Below are positions 24,898 to 30,874 of a stretch of 31,930 bases of DNA, in pieces. The notes below the pieces were generated by a model, which did not search any database, was not told where the DNA came from, and saw nothing but the letters and a program-made list of their open reading frames with translations. The translations under genes and the position numbers were made by a program. Numbering within the stretch: position 1 is the first letter of the stretch; every line of letters begins with the position of its first letter. This DNA comes from a virus: the IMG/VR virus record IMGVR_UViG_3300032083_000034, positions 1 to 31,930 of that record; one strand, written 5' to 3'.

Positions 24898-25659
24898 TTA
24901 AATCCCCCAAATATCTTTTCTAGCTTGATATAAATGTTTACTACGCCAAATAAAATCATCCATTTTTGGTTGGTAGATATAAGCAAAGTCTTTAGGTTCA
25001 TTACATAACTCTAAAACTCTGTTCATGCTTTTTAATCCATTGTTAATCTCAATCTCAAACTCCTCTGTAAATTCTATAGGTTCAAGATGTGATTTAGCAG
25101 GAGTGACGATAAATAAATAACATTCAACTTCCATATTATAAGTTTCTTGTAGTGCCTTGCGATAAAACCATTGCTGTAGTTTATCATAATGGTTAATAGC
25201 CATTCTTCCTTTAGTCTTTAGGTCATACATAAAAAGTTTGTCATCTTTCTTGTAAACGAAATCACTAAATCCTCTAAAGGGTATTCCAAGAACTTCTGTA
25301 AATAGTTCTTCTTGATAAGAATGTAATTCTTTATCAGCTACTATTTCTTTAAATGATTTAGCTTGTTCAAACATCTTAGGTATTAAATCAAGATATTTTT
25401 CTACATCATCTCTATTAGGATAATCTAAAGTTTCTTTTTTAAAGTTAGTTAAGTATTCAGCTTGATTAACTTCCTTACCCTCTAAATAATCCATTAACAT
25501 AGGCTCAACTGTATTTCCTGCTTGAGCAGGTGGTGATGATGTACCTAATCTTTTATAGATTTTTTCTATAATAAATTGGCAAGTATAGTTTCTATATCCA
25601 TTTAATTTGGATGGTGACATAGGGAGTAAATCCCATTTCTTAAAGTTTTCTAGTTTCAT
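24898..25659 (-). CDS. RecB/Cas4-like PD-(D/E)XK exonuclease
   Basis: With the start at 25659 (GGGAGGAG 5-6 nt upstream) the protein has 253 aa. The N-terminal SPSKLNGYRNYTCQF segment resembles the SxSxLxxYxxCP opening of this family. The active site reads RGFSDFVYKKDDKLFMYDLK (D133, D146-L-K148), followed by a QQWFYRKAL helix like the RecB QxxxY motif. Together with the ERF annealing protein at 26193 it forms a plausible exonuclease-annealase pair like lambda Red. The start overlaps the HNH gene by 20 nt. There are no cysteines for an iron-sulphur cluster at the Cas4 positions. Confidence 0.82.
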   Translation of the reverse strand: MKLENFKKWDLLPMSPSKLNGYRNYTCQFIIEKIYKRLGTSSPPAQAGNTVEPMLMDYLEGKEVNQAEYLTNFKKETLDYPNRDDVEKYLDLIPKMFEQAKSFKEIVADKELHSYQEELFTEVLGIPFRGFSDFVYKKDDKLFMYDLKTKGRMAINHYDKLQQWFYRKALQETYNMEVECYLFIVTPAKSHLEPIEFTEEFEIEINNGLKSMNRVLELCNEPKDFAYIYQPKMDDFIWRSKHLYQARKDIWGI

Positions 25660-25909
25660 TGTACTCCTCCCAGAGTTCATCTGCATAGATTTTTGGGTCT
25701 ATGTTTATTTCTTCCCAGTATAACCTTTCACCTCTTTTATGAAAGATAGAATGACAAGTAAAACATAATGGTATTCCTACACTGTCATCTCTAATCATAG
25801 CACCTACTCGGTACTTACCTTGCAAGTGATGAAATTGTATTTGAGAATAATTTAATCTTCCTTCTAAATTACAAATATAGCAGGGGTGATTTTCTACCAC
25901 CCACTGCAT
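25640..25909 (-). CDS. HNH nuclease (Ref-like / DUF968-like), 89 aa
   Basis: C10-x2-C13, HH27-28, and IPLCFTCH (C49-x2-C52-H53) with H57 form the zinc and catalytic framework of a compact HNH domain. The FHHLQGK and GIPLC..CH pattern resembles the Ref/DUF968 recombination-associated HNH proteins. AAGGA precedes the ATG. It sits between the SSB-tail protein and the RecB-like nuclease, so a role in strand cutting during recombination or in degrading competitor DNA is likely. A homing endonuclease is less likely since it is small and within an operon. Confidence 0.85.
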   Translation of the reverse strand: MQWVVENHPCYICNLEGRLNYSQIQFHHLQGKYRVGAMIRDDSVGIPLCFTCHSIFHKRGERLYWEEINIDPKIYADELWEEYNETRKL

Positions 25910-25931
25910 ATATTTTTTATCCTTAATTATT

Positions 25932-26192
25932 TTAGAATGGCGGTTTGTCAGTTTGTTCTACCTTTACTTCACCTTCATTAATTAAGTATGTATTAGGTTC
26001 AATTTTAATTGAAACCATATCCGTAGGCTTTCCATTATTAGTTTGGTCTTTTTTCCATAAAGCTACTTCATAAGGAATACCTGCGGTTAAGGTGACATCA
26101 CTATCAAATACAACTTTTGCATTTTTATATAGTGGTTGATTATCACCTTCAGTCTTTCTGTCGTTCTTAAATAAATTTAACCAGTTTGCCAT
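25932..26192 (-). CDS. Small protein with SSB-like C-terminal tail, 86 aa
   Basis: The start MANWLNLFKNDRKTEGDNQP and GIPYEVALWKKDQTNNGKPT form a short beta-barrel-like region that recalls DUF736 or minimal OB proteins. The C-terminus ends acidic then hydrophobic (VKVEQTDKPPF), like the PF-ending tip by which single-strand DNA-binding proteins recruit repair enzymes. It sits one base after ERF and ahead of the nucleases. I infer a small ssDNA-binding or partner-recruiting role. Confidence 0.6.
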   Translation of the reverse strand: MANWLNLFKNDRKTEGDNQPLYKNAKVVFDSDVTLTAGIPYEVALWKKDQTNNGKPTDMVSIKIEPNTYLINEGEVKVEQTDKPPF

Positions 26193-26624
26193 TTATAAAC
26201 CTCCTTTGGTTGTTTGTTGGGTTGGTTGTTTAACATTTGATGCTATGTTCCCATCATCATCAAAATCTGCTTCTAAGTTCAGCATTGATTGAATGTGATA
26301 TCTTCTAAAATAAGTAATACCAGAACCAATCTGTTGAGGTGTACTTTGAATAGTACCAATAGCTGATTTAGAGTTTATAGATTCATTAGTATCAATATGC
26401 GTTAGTGTTGTTATTAAATACTGAATGTTATCTTCAAAGTTTAGAGTGTAATGCAAAGATAATTTATTTTTGTAAAGTGCATCCTTACAAGATTTAAAAA
26501 TATCTTCTAGTGTAGAATAAGTATGAACACCATTTTGTGTTTTAAAAAAATTATTCTTTCCACTTTTCTCTAAAGTATTGAAGTTTTGTTTGGCGTTCTC
26601 TAACGCCTCTAGTAGTTTTGACAT
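26193..26624 (-). CDS. ERF-family single-strand annealing protein
   Basis: The 143-aa protein contains YSTLEDIFKSCKDALYKNKL, YLITTLTHIDTNESINSKS and the hallmark TPQQIGSGITYFRRYHIQSM followed by LEADFDDDGN. These mark the ERF/Sak-type annealases, here in short form. It would coat single strands made by the RecB-like exonuclease and pair homologous phage ends, useful for circularising or building concatemers from terminally redundant genomes. AGGAGG lies upstream of the ATG. Confidence 0.9.
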   Translation of the reverse strand: MSKLLEALENAKQNFNTLEKSGKNNFFKTQNGVHTYSTLEDIFKSCKDALYKNKLSLHYTLNFEDNIQYLITTLTHIDTNESINSKSAIGTIQSTPQQIGSGITYFRRYHIQSMLNLEADFDDDGNIASNVKQPTQQTTKGGL

Positions 26625-26639
26625 ATTAGACCTCCTGTC

Positions 26640-26936
26640 TTAGTCATTTGATAATATACTATGACCCCTATTAGTCATGCATTTATTTACCATTTGTTTA
26701 TATGAATAATCCCACTTGTCTGGTAGCCAAAGAAGTGAGGGTCGCACATACCAGTTATAGACGACTTTACTAGCCTCAATAACATCTGATGTATTCTCGT
26801 TTGCGATTGCTCGGCAAGTTTGCAAATCATCATTAAAACGATAAGCAACTTTTTCACCTTTATTACCCCTGCTGTCATTTATCGGAGTGTAAGTGCAAGA
26901 TACTATTAGCAACATACTCACTAATAACTTTAACAT
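26640..26936 (-). CDS. Probable lipoprotein, 98 aa
   Basis: The N-terminus MLKLLVSMLLIVSC ends in a good lipobox (I-V-S-C14), so cleavage and lipidation at C14 are expected, followed by TYTPINDSRGN. The mature part is helical with two more cysteines (LQTCRAIANENTSDV; VNKCMTNRGHSIL). This CTYTP..D..G and KC..NRGHS arrangement is one I recall from other marine phages, function unknown. GGAGG lies 5-6 nt upstream of the ATG. As an early-type envelope lipoprotein it might block superinfection. That is an inference. Confidence 0.8.
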   Translation of the reverse strand: MLKLLVSMLLIVSCTYTPINDSRGNKGEKVAYRFNDDLQTCRAIANENTSDVIEASKVVYNWYVRPSLLWLPDKWDYSYKQMVNKCMTNRGHSILSND

Positions 26937-27039
26937 CTATTTCCTCCTGTTTAAATTTGCATAGGGGATAATGCTTATATCCATAATTAACATACAACTT
27001 AGCTATTAATGGGATAAAGGGTTTCAGTTCTTGTTTCAT
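26875..27039 (-). CDS. Small hypothetical protein, 54 aa, overlapping the lipoprotein start
   Basis: Read directly: MKQELKPFIPLIAKLYVNYG then YKHYPLCKFKQEEIDVK. AGGAG sits 7 nt before the ATG at 27039. The last 62 nt overlap the lipoprotein gene, and the first 41 overlap the zinc-ribbon gene, both in other frames. The strong ribosome binding site argues for translation. The protein could be a coupling frame or a true small protein. Confidence 0.55.
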   Translation of the reverse strand: MKQELKPFIPLIAKLYVNYGYKHYPLCKFKQEEIDVKVISEYVANSILHLHSDK

Positions 27040-27163
27040 TTTCTATCTCCTGTGGTTCATAGTCTTTTCCGTAATAAGTACATTCAGGACATTGATGAAC
27101 ACGATTATCTTCATCAATGTAATAATCATTTCCTAAACATATTTTACATACATCTTCTTTCAT
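26999..27163 (-). CDS. Zinc-ribbon protein, 54 aa
   Basis: Read directly: MKEDVCKICLGNDYYIDEDN, then RVHQCPECTYYGKDYEPQEI. CxxC pairs at 6-9 and 25-28 form a classical zinc ribbon. GGAGG lies 5-6 nt upstream, and the ATG overlaps the RHH gene stop as TAATG. Short zinc ribbons like this are common early phage proteins. The target is unknown. Confidence 0.75.
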   Translation of the reverse strand: MKEDVCKICLGNDYYIDEDNRVHQCPECTYYGKDYEPQEIENETRTETLYPINS

Positions 27164-27351
27164 TATTTACCTCCAAATGTATTGTTTACTGCAAACGTAA
27201 AAGCATCTGTTAATGTCATAGATAAACCCATTTGTTTTAAAGTTTCTCTAATCTTCACAACATCTTTTTTTCTTACTTTAATAGTCGTAAACATTTCTGT
27301 AGTTGTTTGTTTACCACCAAACTTTAGTATTCTAGCTTTGATGTCAGTCAT
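27163..27351 (-). CDS. Ribbon-helix-helix DNA-binding protein, 62 aa
   Basis: After a basic start (MTDIKARILKFGGK), the sequence MFTTIKVRKKDVVKIRETLK forms the beta strand and first helix, and QMGLSMTLTDAFTFAVNNTF forms the second helix of an Arc/MetJ-type fold. Such dimers bind short inverted repeats. The palindromes at 22021-22067 are possible targets, though this is not shown. The final FGGK codons contain the GGAGG site for the next gene. Confidence 0.75.
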   Translation of the reverse strand: MTDIKARILKFGGKQTTTEMFTTIKVRKKDVVKIRETLKQMGLSMTLTDAFTFAVNNTFGGK

Positions 27352-27354
27352 TAC

Positions 27355-27705
27355 TTATCTCCTTTCTATTTTAATAAAACTAGGTTCTTCTTGATATGGT
27401 TTCATTTCATAATTTTGAAAATATTCTTGCCTCAGTCTTAACAAATCTCTAATCAAAAACATTTTTTCCATATCAGTGTCGCTTATGTATTTTTCTAAAT
27501 AATATTGATTACCACTTTCAGTAATACAATTTTCTATTTGTGCATCAAAAGAGCCAGACGCAACACATTCATCACAACCATCTCTTTTAATATCTGGGTC
27601 ATCAACATTAACTTGACCTGCACCATTACAAGCAGTGCAGGTTTCTCTTTTAGTTGATAAGTCAATAACAAACTCCCAATCTATTTTGACTTTAAGTTTA
27701 TTCAC
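27355..27705 (-). CDS. Protein with DnaJ-like CxxC zinc motif, 116 aa
   Basis: I choose the GTG at 27705, 6-7 nt after GGGAGA, giving 116 aa; an upstream TTG-start frame runs through the neighbouring micro-gene. The centre holds CTACNGAGQV and CDECVASGSF, two CxxC pairs with the CxxCxGxG flavour of DnaJ zinc centres. A helical C-terminus (MEKMFLIRDLLRLRQEYFQN) follows. It lies among small early genes. A chaperone or nucleic-acid role cannot be separated from sequence. Confidence 0.7.
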   Translation of the reverse strand: MNKLKVKIDWEFVIDLSTKRETCTACNGAGQVNVDDPDIKRDGCDECVASGSFDAQIENCITESGNQYYLEKYISDTDMEKMFLIRDLLRLRQEYFQNYEMKPYQEEPSFIKIERR

Positions 27706-27784
27706 CGAACATCTCCCATATAAAATATAAAGTAAAACCAATCATGGCTATGTGTGCGAATGTAGTGATTATTAAATTAAACAT
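27698..27784 (-). CDS. Micro-gene for a 28-aa membrane peptide
   Basis: Read directly: MFNLIITTFAHIAMIGFTLY then FIWEMFGE. Nearly the entire peptide is hydrophobic, one transmembrane helix with a short acidic end. An excellent AAGGAGGG lies 6 nt upstream, embedded in the last codons of the previous gene. The stop overlaps the next gene's GTG region. Possible roles are a membrane regulator or a small holin-like/antiholin peptide. Confidence 0.7.
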   Translation of the reverse strand: MFNLIITTFAHIAMIGFTLYFIWEMFGE

Positions 27785-28025
27785 TTTGTACCCTCCTTAA
27801 ATATTTTCCTGTTTGTGTATCAATGTAAGGTTTAGCATAAATTTCGCATGACCTTTTCAAATCATCTTCAAAACCTGCATTAAAAAATTCATCTGCATAA
27901 AACCATTTCTTTGGATAATTTTGATAACAAATTTTTAAAGCTGATTGATAATCTTTTGCTTTAACATTAACTACATTTTTTCTTCTACCCCAATGTGTAA
28001 TAATTTCAAAAATATATTGTTCCAT
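27777..28025 (-). CDS. Hypothetical protein, 82 aa
   Basis: The sequence starts MEQYIFEIITHWGRRKNVVN, continues VKAKDYQSALKICYQNYPKK and ends GKYLRRVQNV. It alternates strand and helix and looks like a small soluble alpha/beta protein. I recognise no family. GGAGG lies upstream, the ATG overlaps the previous stop as TAATG, and the stop overlaps the 28-aa peptide gene. Confidence 0.75.
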   Translation of the reverse strand: MEQYIFEIITHWGRRKNVVNVKAKDYQSALKICYQNYPKKWFYADEFFNAGFEDDLKRSCEIYAKPYIDTQTGKYLRRVQNV

Positions 28026-28216
28026 TATTTTACCTCCTGTTGTTTTCTAGTTTCAAAATCAGTAGCATCTTCTATTCCTCTTTTTGTAAAATCTTTAGTA
28101 ATTTTATCCATAGCTGAATTTAAAGATGTTATAAGTTCTTCTGTGTTTTCATAACCATTAAATTCTCTAAGGCTAGTTGCTATTAGTAATGCGTCATATT
28201 CTTTTTGGTTTAACAT
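28025..28216 (-). CDS. Hypothetical acidic helical protein, 63 aa (first gene after control region)
   Basis: The ATG at 28216 has GGAGG 6 nt upstream, so I prefer it to an ATG seven codons earlier. The product (MLNQKEYDALLIATSLREFN; MDKITKDFTKRGIEDATDFE) is helical and has no recognised domain. As the first gene downstream of the AT-rich non-coding region, it may be made early in infection. Confidence 0.75.
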   Translation of the reverse strand: MLNQKEYDALLIATSLREFNGYENTEELITSLNSAMDKITKDFTKRGIEDATDFETRKQQEVK

Positions 28217-28442
28217 TTGAACCTCCTGTTTGTTCATAATTAATATTCGTAAACTAATTTATAATTTATGCAATAGTTTTTTTATAAATATTTTATAATT
28301 ATTTGGGAATTGAATTATCTCAATAAATTGCTAGATTTTAGCTAGTGTTTTTAGTTTAACACATTTTCTTTTAACACTATTCCTCCTGTGTGGGGTGATT
28401 TTAACAGTCACCCCACTATAACCTCACAAAAAGATTAAAACC
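28217..28442. promoter_or_regulatory. AT-rich non-coding control region / candidate origin
   Basis: This 226-nt stretch is the longest without a convincing gene. The half near the 63-aa gene (about 28235-28310) is almost pure A/T with many TATAA-like words and a TTGCAT box, suited to promoters or to DNA unwinding. The other half carries a 9-bp hairpin (28390-28416). On the minus strand an AGGAGG follows it, then GTG and an 8-codon frame (28377-28351). Early promoter, attenuator or replication origin are all possible. I cannot place exact promoter boxes with confidence. Confidence 0.45.
28390..28416. other. 9-bp perfect hairpin
   Basis: GTGGGGTGA (28390-28398) pairs with TCACCCCAC (28408-28416) around a 9-nt loop. 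Neither strand has a following T-run, so a simple intrinsic terminator is doubtful. On the minus transcript it ends immediately before an AGGAGG and a mini frame, which suggests attenuation, mRNA protection or a protein-binding site. Its GTGGGG core resembles the post-capsid hairpin at 14257. Confidence 0.65.
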
Positions 28443-28739
28443 CTACTGTAAGTGCCTTAAAAGCGGTTTTTTGGGTATAATTATAGGTACTTCCCACCTT
28501 AGTTCTCGTTCAATAGTGGATTTAATTATAGAGTGTCCTGAACCTGCACAATCATCACCCCACATAGTAGTTAATTTATAGGCTATTTCTGTTTCTTCTA
28601 AGAGTTTGCCTACTACCTTCATAATGTTATTTTCAGGATTTAAGTCAGCTAGGATTTCTTTGTATTCTTGCCAAGAGTTAGTGGAGGATGAATGGTCGTA
28701 AAATTCTAAGTATAATATTGTTTCAGTTCTTTTTTTCAT
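28443..28739 (-). CDS. Hypothetical protein, 98 aa
   Basis: The sequence contains TILYLEFYDHSSSTNSWQEY, VGKLLEETEIAYKLTTMWGD and SGHSIIKSTIERE. The order Y.EFYD...W, VG.L.EET and SG..IIKSTI matches a small protein frequent in marine phages, of no known function to me. There is no Shine-Dalgarno before the ATG. TATAAT overlaps the ATG, so the gene might use a leaderless or near-leaderless transcript. It stands alone between the terminator at 28785 and the non-coding region. Confidence 0.75.
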   Translation of the reverse strand: MKKRTETILYLEFYDHSSSTNSWQEYKEILADLNPENNIMKVVGKLLEETEIAYKLTTMWGDDCAGSGHSIIKSTIERELRWEVPIIIPKKPLLRHLQ

Positions 28740-28784
28740 TATAATAATTACAACAAACGAAAGGAAAAGTTTGTGTGTATATTT

Positions 28785-28821
28785 AAAGGCAAGGTGTTAA
28801 TCATCTTGCCTTTTTTATTTT
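28785..28821 (+). terminator. Intrinsic terminator hairpin after the lysis block, T-run stronger on the plus strand
   Basis: AAAGGCAAG (28785-28793) and CTTGCCTTT (28805-28813) form a 9-bp stem with an 11-nt loop. On the plus strand it is followed by a T-run (TTTTTTATTTT), a textbook terminator. On the minus strand, where the lysis genes end (stop at 28801-28803 lies in the loop), only TTTAAATATA follows. It probably works in both directions, ending the lysis operon and blocking antisense transcription. Confidence 0.7.
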
Positions 28822-28947
28822 ACCTATTCTTAGCTTTGGTTTCTTAATGGGGATTTTACCAAAAGTTAATTTTTTAAATGTTCTACCTTTACTACCGATT
28901 ATTCTAGGTTTGATTAAAACTGATAGGGTGGCGGTGGTGGTAATCAT
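28801..28947 (-). CDS. Small basic protein, 48 aa
   Basis: Read directly: MITTTATLSVLIKPRIIGSK, GRTFKKLTFGKIPIKKPKLR, then IGKIKKAR. It is strongly basic with a short N-terminal hydrophobic strand. The ATG overlaps the upstream stop as TAATG, and the frame ends inside the terminator loop. It is the last gene of the lysis block. The function is unknown. Confidence 0.65.
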   Translation of the reverse strand: MITTTATLSVLIKPRIIGSKGRTFKKLTFGKIPIKKPKLRIGKIKKAR

Positions 28948-29078
28948 TAGTGCATTAAGTTATGTCCAAAATAGACAATCACTAACACAACAATTAACTT
29001 CCATAGATTAGACCAAGTCCAATAAGGGTCTGCCCAATCAAGGAGTGCTTCTATAGGTTTCCAAATAAGTTTTTTCAT
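28947..29078 (-). CDS. Small membrane protein in lysis block, 43 aa
   Basis: Read directly: MKKLIWKPIEALLDWADPYW, TWSNLWKLIVVLVIVYFGHN, then LMH. Trp-rich amphipathic residues precede one transmembrane helix (LIVVLVIVYFG). The ATG overlaps the holin stop by 4 nt. A second holin, antiholin or spanin-type helper is possible given the position. Confidence 0.75.
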   Translation of the reverse strand: MKKLIWKPIEALLDWADPYWTWSNLWKLIVVLVIVYFGHNLMH

Positions 29079-29488
29079 TTGCTTATACCTTTCTGTTTCT
29101 CATACGTTCTGAGTGTAGCCATGCCCAAAAGGCTCATGACCAATGGCATTAAAACACCCATATCTAAAGTTGGCAATGGTAAAGTTTCAACTTCAAATAC
29201 TGCAAGGAAAAACATAATAAATTGTTTTAAAACAAATTCCCAAAAGATTGCTAAGGCACAACTGAAACCAATCAGGGGTCGCCAAATTCTTTGTAGTAGT
29301 CCACCTAAACCTGTTGCAGTAGATTTAGCATCAGCAAGATTTATATCTGTCTGTGCTTTGTTTAATGCGTTATCTAATTCTTTGAGTTTTATTTTTGCTT
29401 GTGCTTTTTCTTCTTCTGATGTGTGGAGTTCATCAACTATCTTTCCAACACTATCTACTAACCCACCACCTAATAATTTATTAATCAT
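29075..29488 (-). CDS. Holin, GTA-holin 3-TM family
   Basis: The 137-aa product has an N-terminal amphipathic part and charged coiled region (SEEEKAQAKIKLKELDNALN). Three hydrophobic segments follow: RPLIGFSCALAIFWEFVLKQ, IMFFLAVFEVETLPLP and LMPLVMSLLGMATLRTYEKQ. The WRPLIGF and L..LLGM...RTYEK.KG motifs define the 3-TM holin family (DUF3154-like) typical of marine phages and gene transfer agents. It starts by TAATG overlap with the endolysin, forming the lysis pair. Confidence 0.9.
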   Translation of the reverse strand: MINKLLGGGLVDSVGKIVDELHTSEEEKAQAKIKLKELDNALNKAQTDINLADAKSTATGLGGLLQRIWRPLIGFSCALAIFWEFVLKQFIMFFLAVFEVETLPLPTLDMGVLMPLVMSLLGMATLRTYEKQKGISK

Positions 29489-29952
29489 TATTCTTTCCTC
29501 ATTCTATTACTAAGTTCTGTTATTCTTTTAACAATGCCTCTTACTGGACTTCTTCCTAATTTAGAATCTAGTAATTGGTCAGCACATTCACCCCAGTTTT
29601 TTTCTTCTAATGCTTTTCGTGCCATCTTAAAACCTAATAGACGAGGTAATCCCATCCAAAAACATAATTCTATAATAATTAAAAATTTATCTTCAGGTAT
29701 GCTGTTTGGGTCAATAAAAACTTTTGCACCATCAATCGCAACATTCACATCTCTTTTAAAAATCTCTATAGCTTCATCTTCGCTATATCTTTTATCAGGA
29801 CTAAAATTATCCATTTCATCTTTAGTCACCATATGACCATAGCAAATAGTCCATAATCCTGCGGTGTCTTTATAAGGTACATGCATCCCATCTTTATCTT
29901 TGTTGCTACCTTCATGCTTCAAAATTGAAGCACATAATTTATCAATATCCAT
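29488..29952 (-). CDS. Endolysin, T4-type lysozyme (GH24)
   Basis: The 154-aa protein contains ILKHEGSNKDKDG with catalytic E14, then VPYKDTAGLWTICYGHMVT with D29 and T35, matching the E-8/9-D-5-T triad of T4 lysozyme. The C-terminal FWMGLPRLLGFKMARKALEE helix bundle and SPVRGIVKRITELSNRMRKE are also typical. No signal peptide is seen, so export depends on the holin encoded next. It cuts the glycan of peptidoglycan. Confidence 0.95.
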   Translation of the reverse strand: MDIDKLCASILKHEGSNKDKDGMHVPYKDTAGLWTICYGHMVTKDEMDNFSPDKRYSEDEAIEIFKRDVNVAIDGAKVFIDPNSIPEDKFLIIIELCFWMGLPRLLGFKMARKALEEKNWGECADQLLDSKLGRSPVRGIVKRITELSNRMRKE

Positions 29953-30121
29953 TCTTCTTTTTAACCTTTGGGAGTAATTCTGTCAAAATCTTACTGATGT
30001 CTTGTTGTAAGACGTTCAAATAACCTATGTGCATATCTAAACTATTCCTTTCTGTTATTTCTTCTTTTTCTTCATTCGTCATTGTTAGTCTTATTTCTTT
30101 TCCTACTTTTATTATTCTCAT
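29942..30121 (-). CDS. Small helical protein, 59 aa
   Basis: Read directly: MRIIKVGKEIRLTMTNEEKE, EITERNSLDMHIGYLNVLQQ, then DISKILTELLPKVKKKNGY. AGGAGG is 4 nt before the ATG. It is charged and helical, a likely short coiled coil, and overlaps the endolysin start by 11 nt. The function is unknown. Confidence 0.75.
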   Translation of the reverse strand: MRIIKVGKEIRLTMTNEEKEEITERNSLDMHIGYLNVLQQDISKILTELLPKVKKKNGY

Positions 30122-30130
30122 TCTGCCTCC

Positions 30131-30472
30131 TTAATCTAATACTTCATTGAGAATTTTGGTTATTATATTATCACCTTCATAACTAATCAATTCGCACATT
30201 TTATTTTCATAGATATAAAGAAGATGAACATTTAGACGCTTTTGTTCTTCTGATAACACTCTGCGAATAGTAGAACCTATTTTTGCACCGCTCATTCTGA
30301 TACTAGCGGTTTTAACATCTACTAAAAGAACTTCCCCTGTATTTGGTTTGATAGCTACTAAATCTACTGCTGATTGAACTGATTTTTTGGTATAAACAAA
30401 ATACCCTGCTTTGGTAAGATAATATTCAGCGATTAATTCTGATGCTACGCCTTTTTGTTGTTTATCATCCAC
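30131..30472 (-). CDS. Hjc-like PD-(D/E)XK endonuclease, 113 aa
   Basis: The sequence KGVASELIAEYYLTKAGYFV gives E12. AVDLVAIKPN gives D37, and EVLLVDVKTAS gives D52-V-K54: the ordered acidic-acidic-xK site of archaeal-type Holliday junction resolvases and related PD-(D/E)XK endonucleases. It lies next to the lysis genes rather than in the recombination block. It probably resolves branched DNA before packaging or attacks foreign DNA. Confidence 0.82.
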   Translation of the reverse strand: MDDKQQKGVASELIAEYYLTKAGYFVYTKKSVQSAVDLVAIKPNTGEVLLVDVKTASIRMSGAKIGSTIRRVLSEEQKRLNVHLLYIYENKMCELISYEGDNIITKILNEVLD

Positions 30473-30495
30473 AATAAAAACTAAACATTAATCCT

Positions 30496-30693
30496 TTACG
30501 AATTTTCATATTCTGTTGCATCAACACAAGCAAAGAAGTATTTGCGAATATTCTGTTCATCTAGCATTAACTTTAGATAACTTCCATTCATTTTGCAATC
30601 CTCTACGGATTTATGTTTTTCATTAATGGTAATACATTCTCCTGCTATGCACATATACCCCAAAAGGAATATAGAGGAGATGTTAATCACCAT
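30496..30693 (-). CDS. Small exported cysteine-containing protein, 65 aa
   Basis: The N-terminus VINISSIFLLGYMCIAGECI is hydrophobic like a short signal peptide or membrane anchor. The rest holds C33 and C56 (SVEDCKMNG; KYFFACVDATEY) plus two cysteines near the hydrophobic stretch, suggesting disulphides in the periplasm. It overlaps the upstream spanin-like gene by 11 nt. The function is unknown; a partner of the membrane coiled-coil proteins is possible. Confidence 0.7.
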   Translation of the reverse strand: MVINISSIFLLGYMCIAGECITINEKHKSVEDCKMNGSYLKLMLDEQNIRKYFFACVDATEYENS

Positions 30694-30874
30694 TTAAATG
30701 TTTTTCTATCCAAATAATTTTTTCTTTAATGACTGCAATATCTTGTTGCATTTCTGAAATTGAATCAGCTTTTTTTTCTACTGCTTCTAATCTAGTTGAC
30801 CACATTCCCCAAGTCATTGCTAGAGAAGCAATGATAGCTATGTAAGGCAATATGTTTTTTAGTTCTATGTTCAT
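30683..30874 (-). CDS. Membrane-anchored coiled-coil protein, spanin-like, 63 aa
   Basis: A transmembrane helix (LPYIAIIASLAMTWGMWSTR) is followed by a coiled coil (LEAVEKKADSISEMQQDIAV; KEKIIWIEKHLNGD). This is the layout of inner-membrane spanins and of a small protein family common near phage lysis genes. With a TAATG start and the endolysin and holin nearby, a spanin-type role in disrupting the outer membrane is plausible. No clear outer-membrane lipoprotein partner is adjacent. Confidence 0.65.
   Translation of the reverse strand: MNIELKNILPYIAIIASLAMTWGMWSTRLEAVEKKADSISEMQQDIAVIKEKIIWIEKHLNGD

Noticed and set aside
25640-25909. Homing endonuclease inside an intron
   Set aside because: It is an 89-aa gene in operon context, with no interrupted neighbouring gene.
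26687-26878. Minus-strand 63-codon frame inside the lipoprotein gene
   Set aside because: It is nested within a gene with a lipobox and good start; no own binding site.
29079-29836. Plus-strand frames opposite holin and endolysin
   Set aside because: Both opposite genes are clearly identified; the antisense frames have no start signals.
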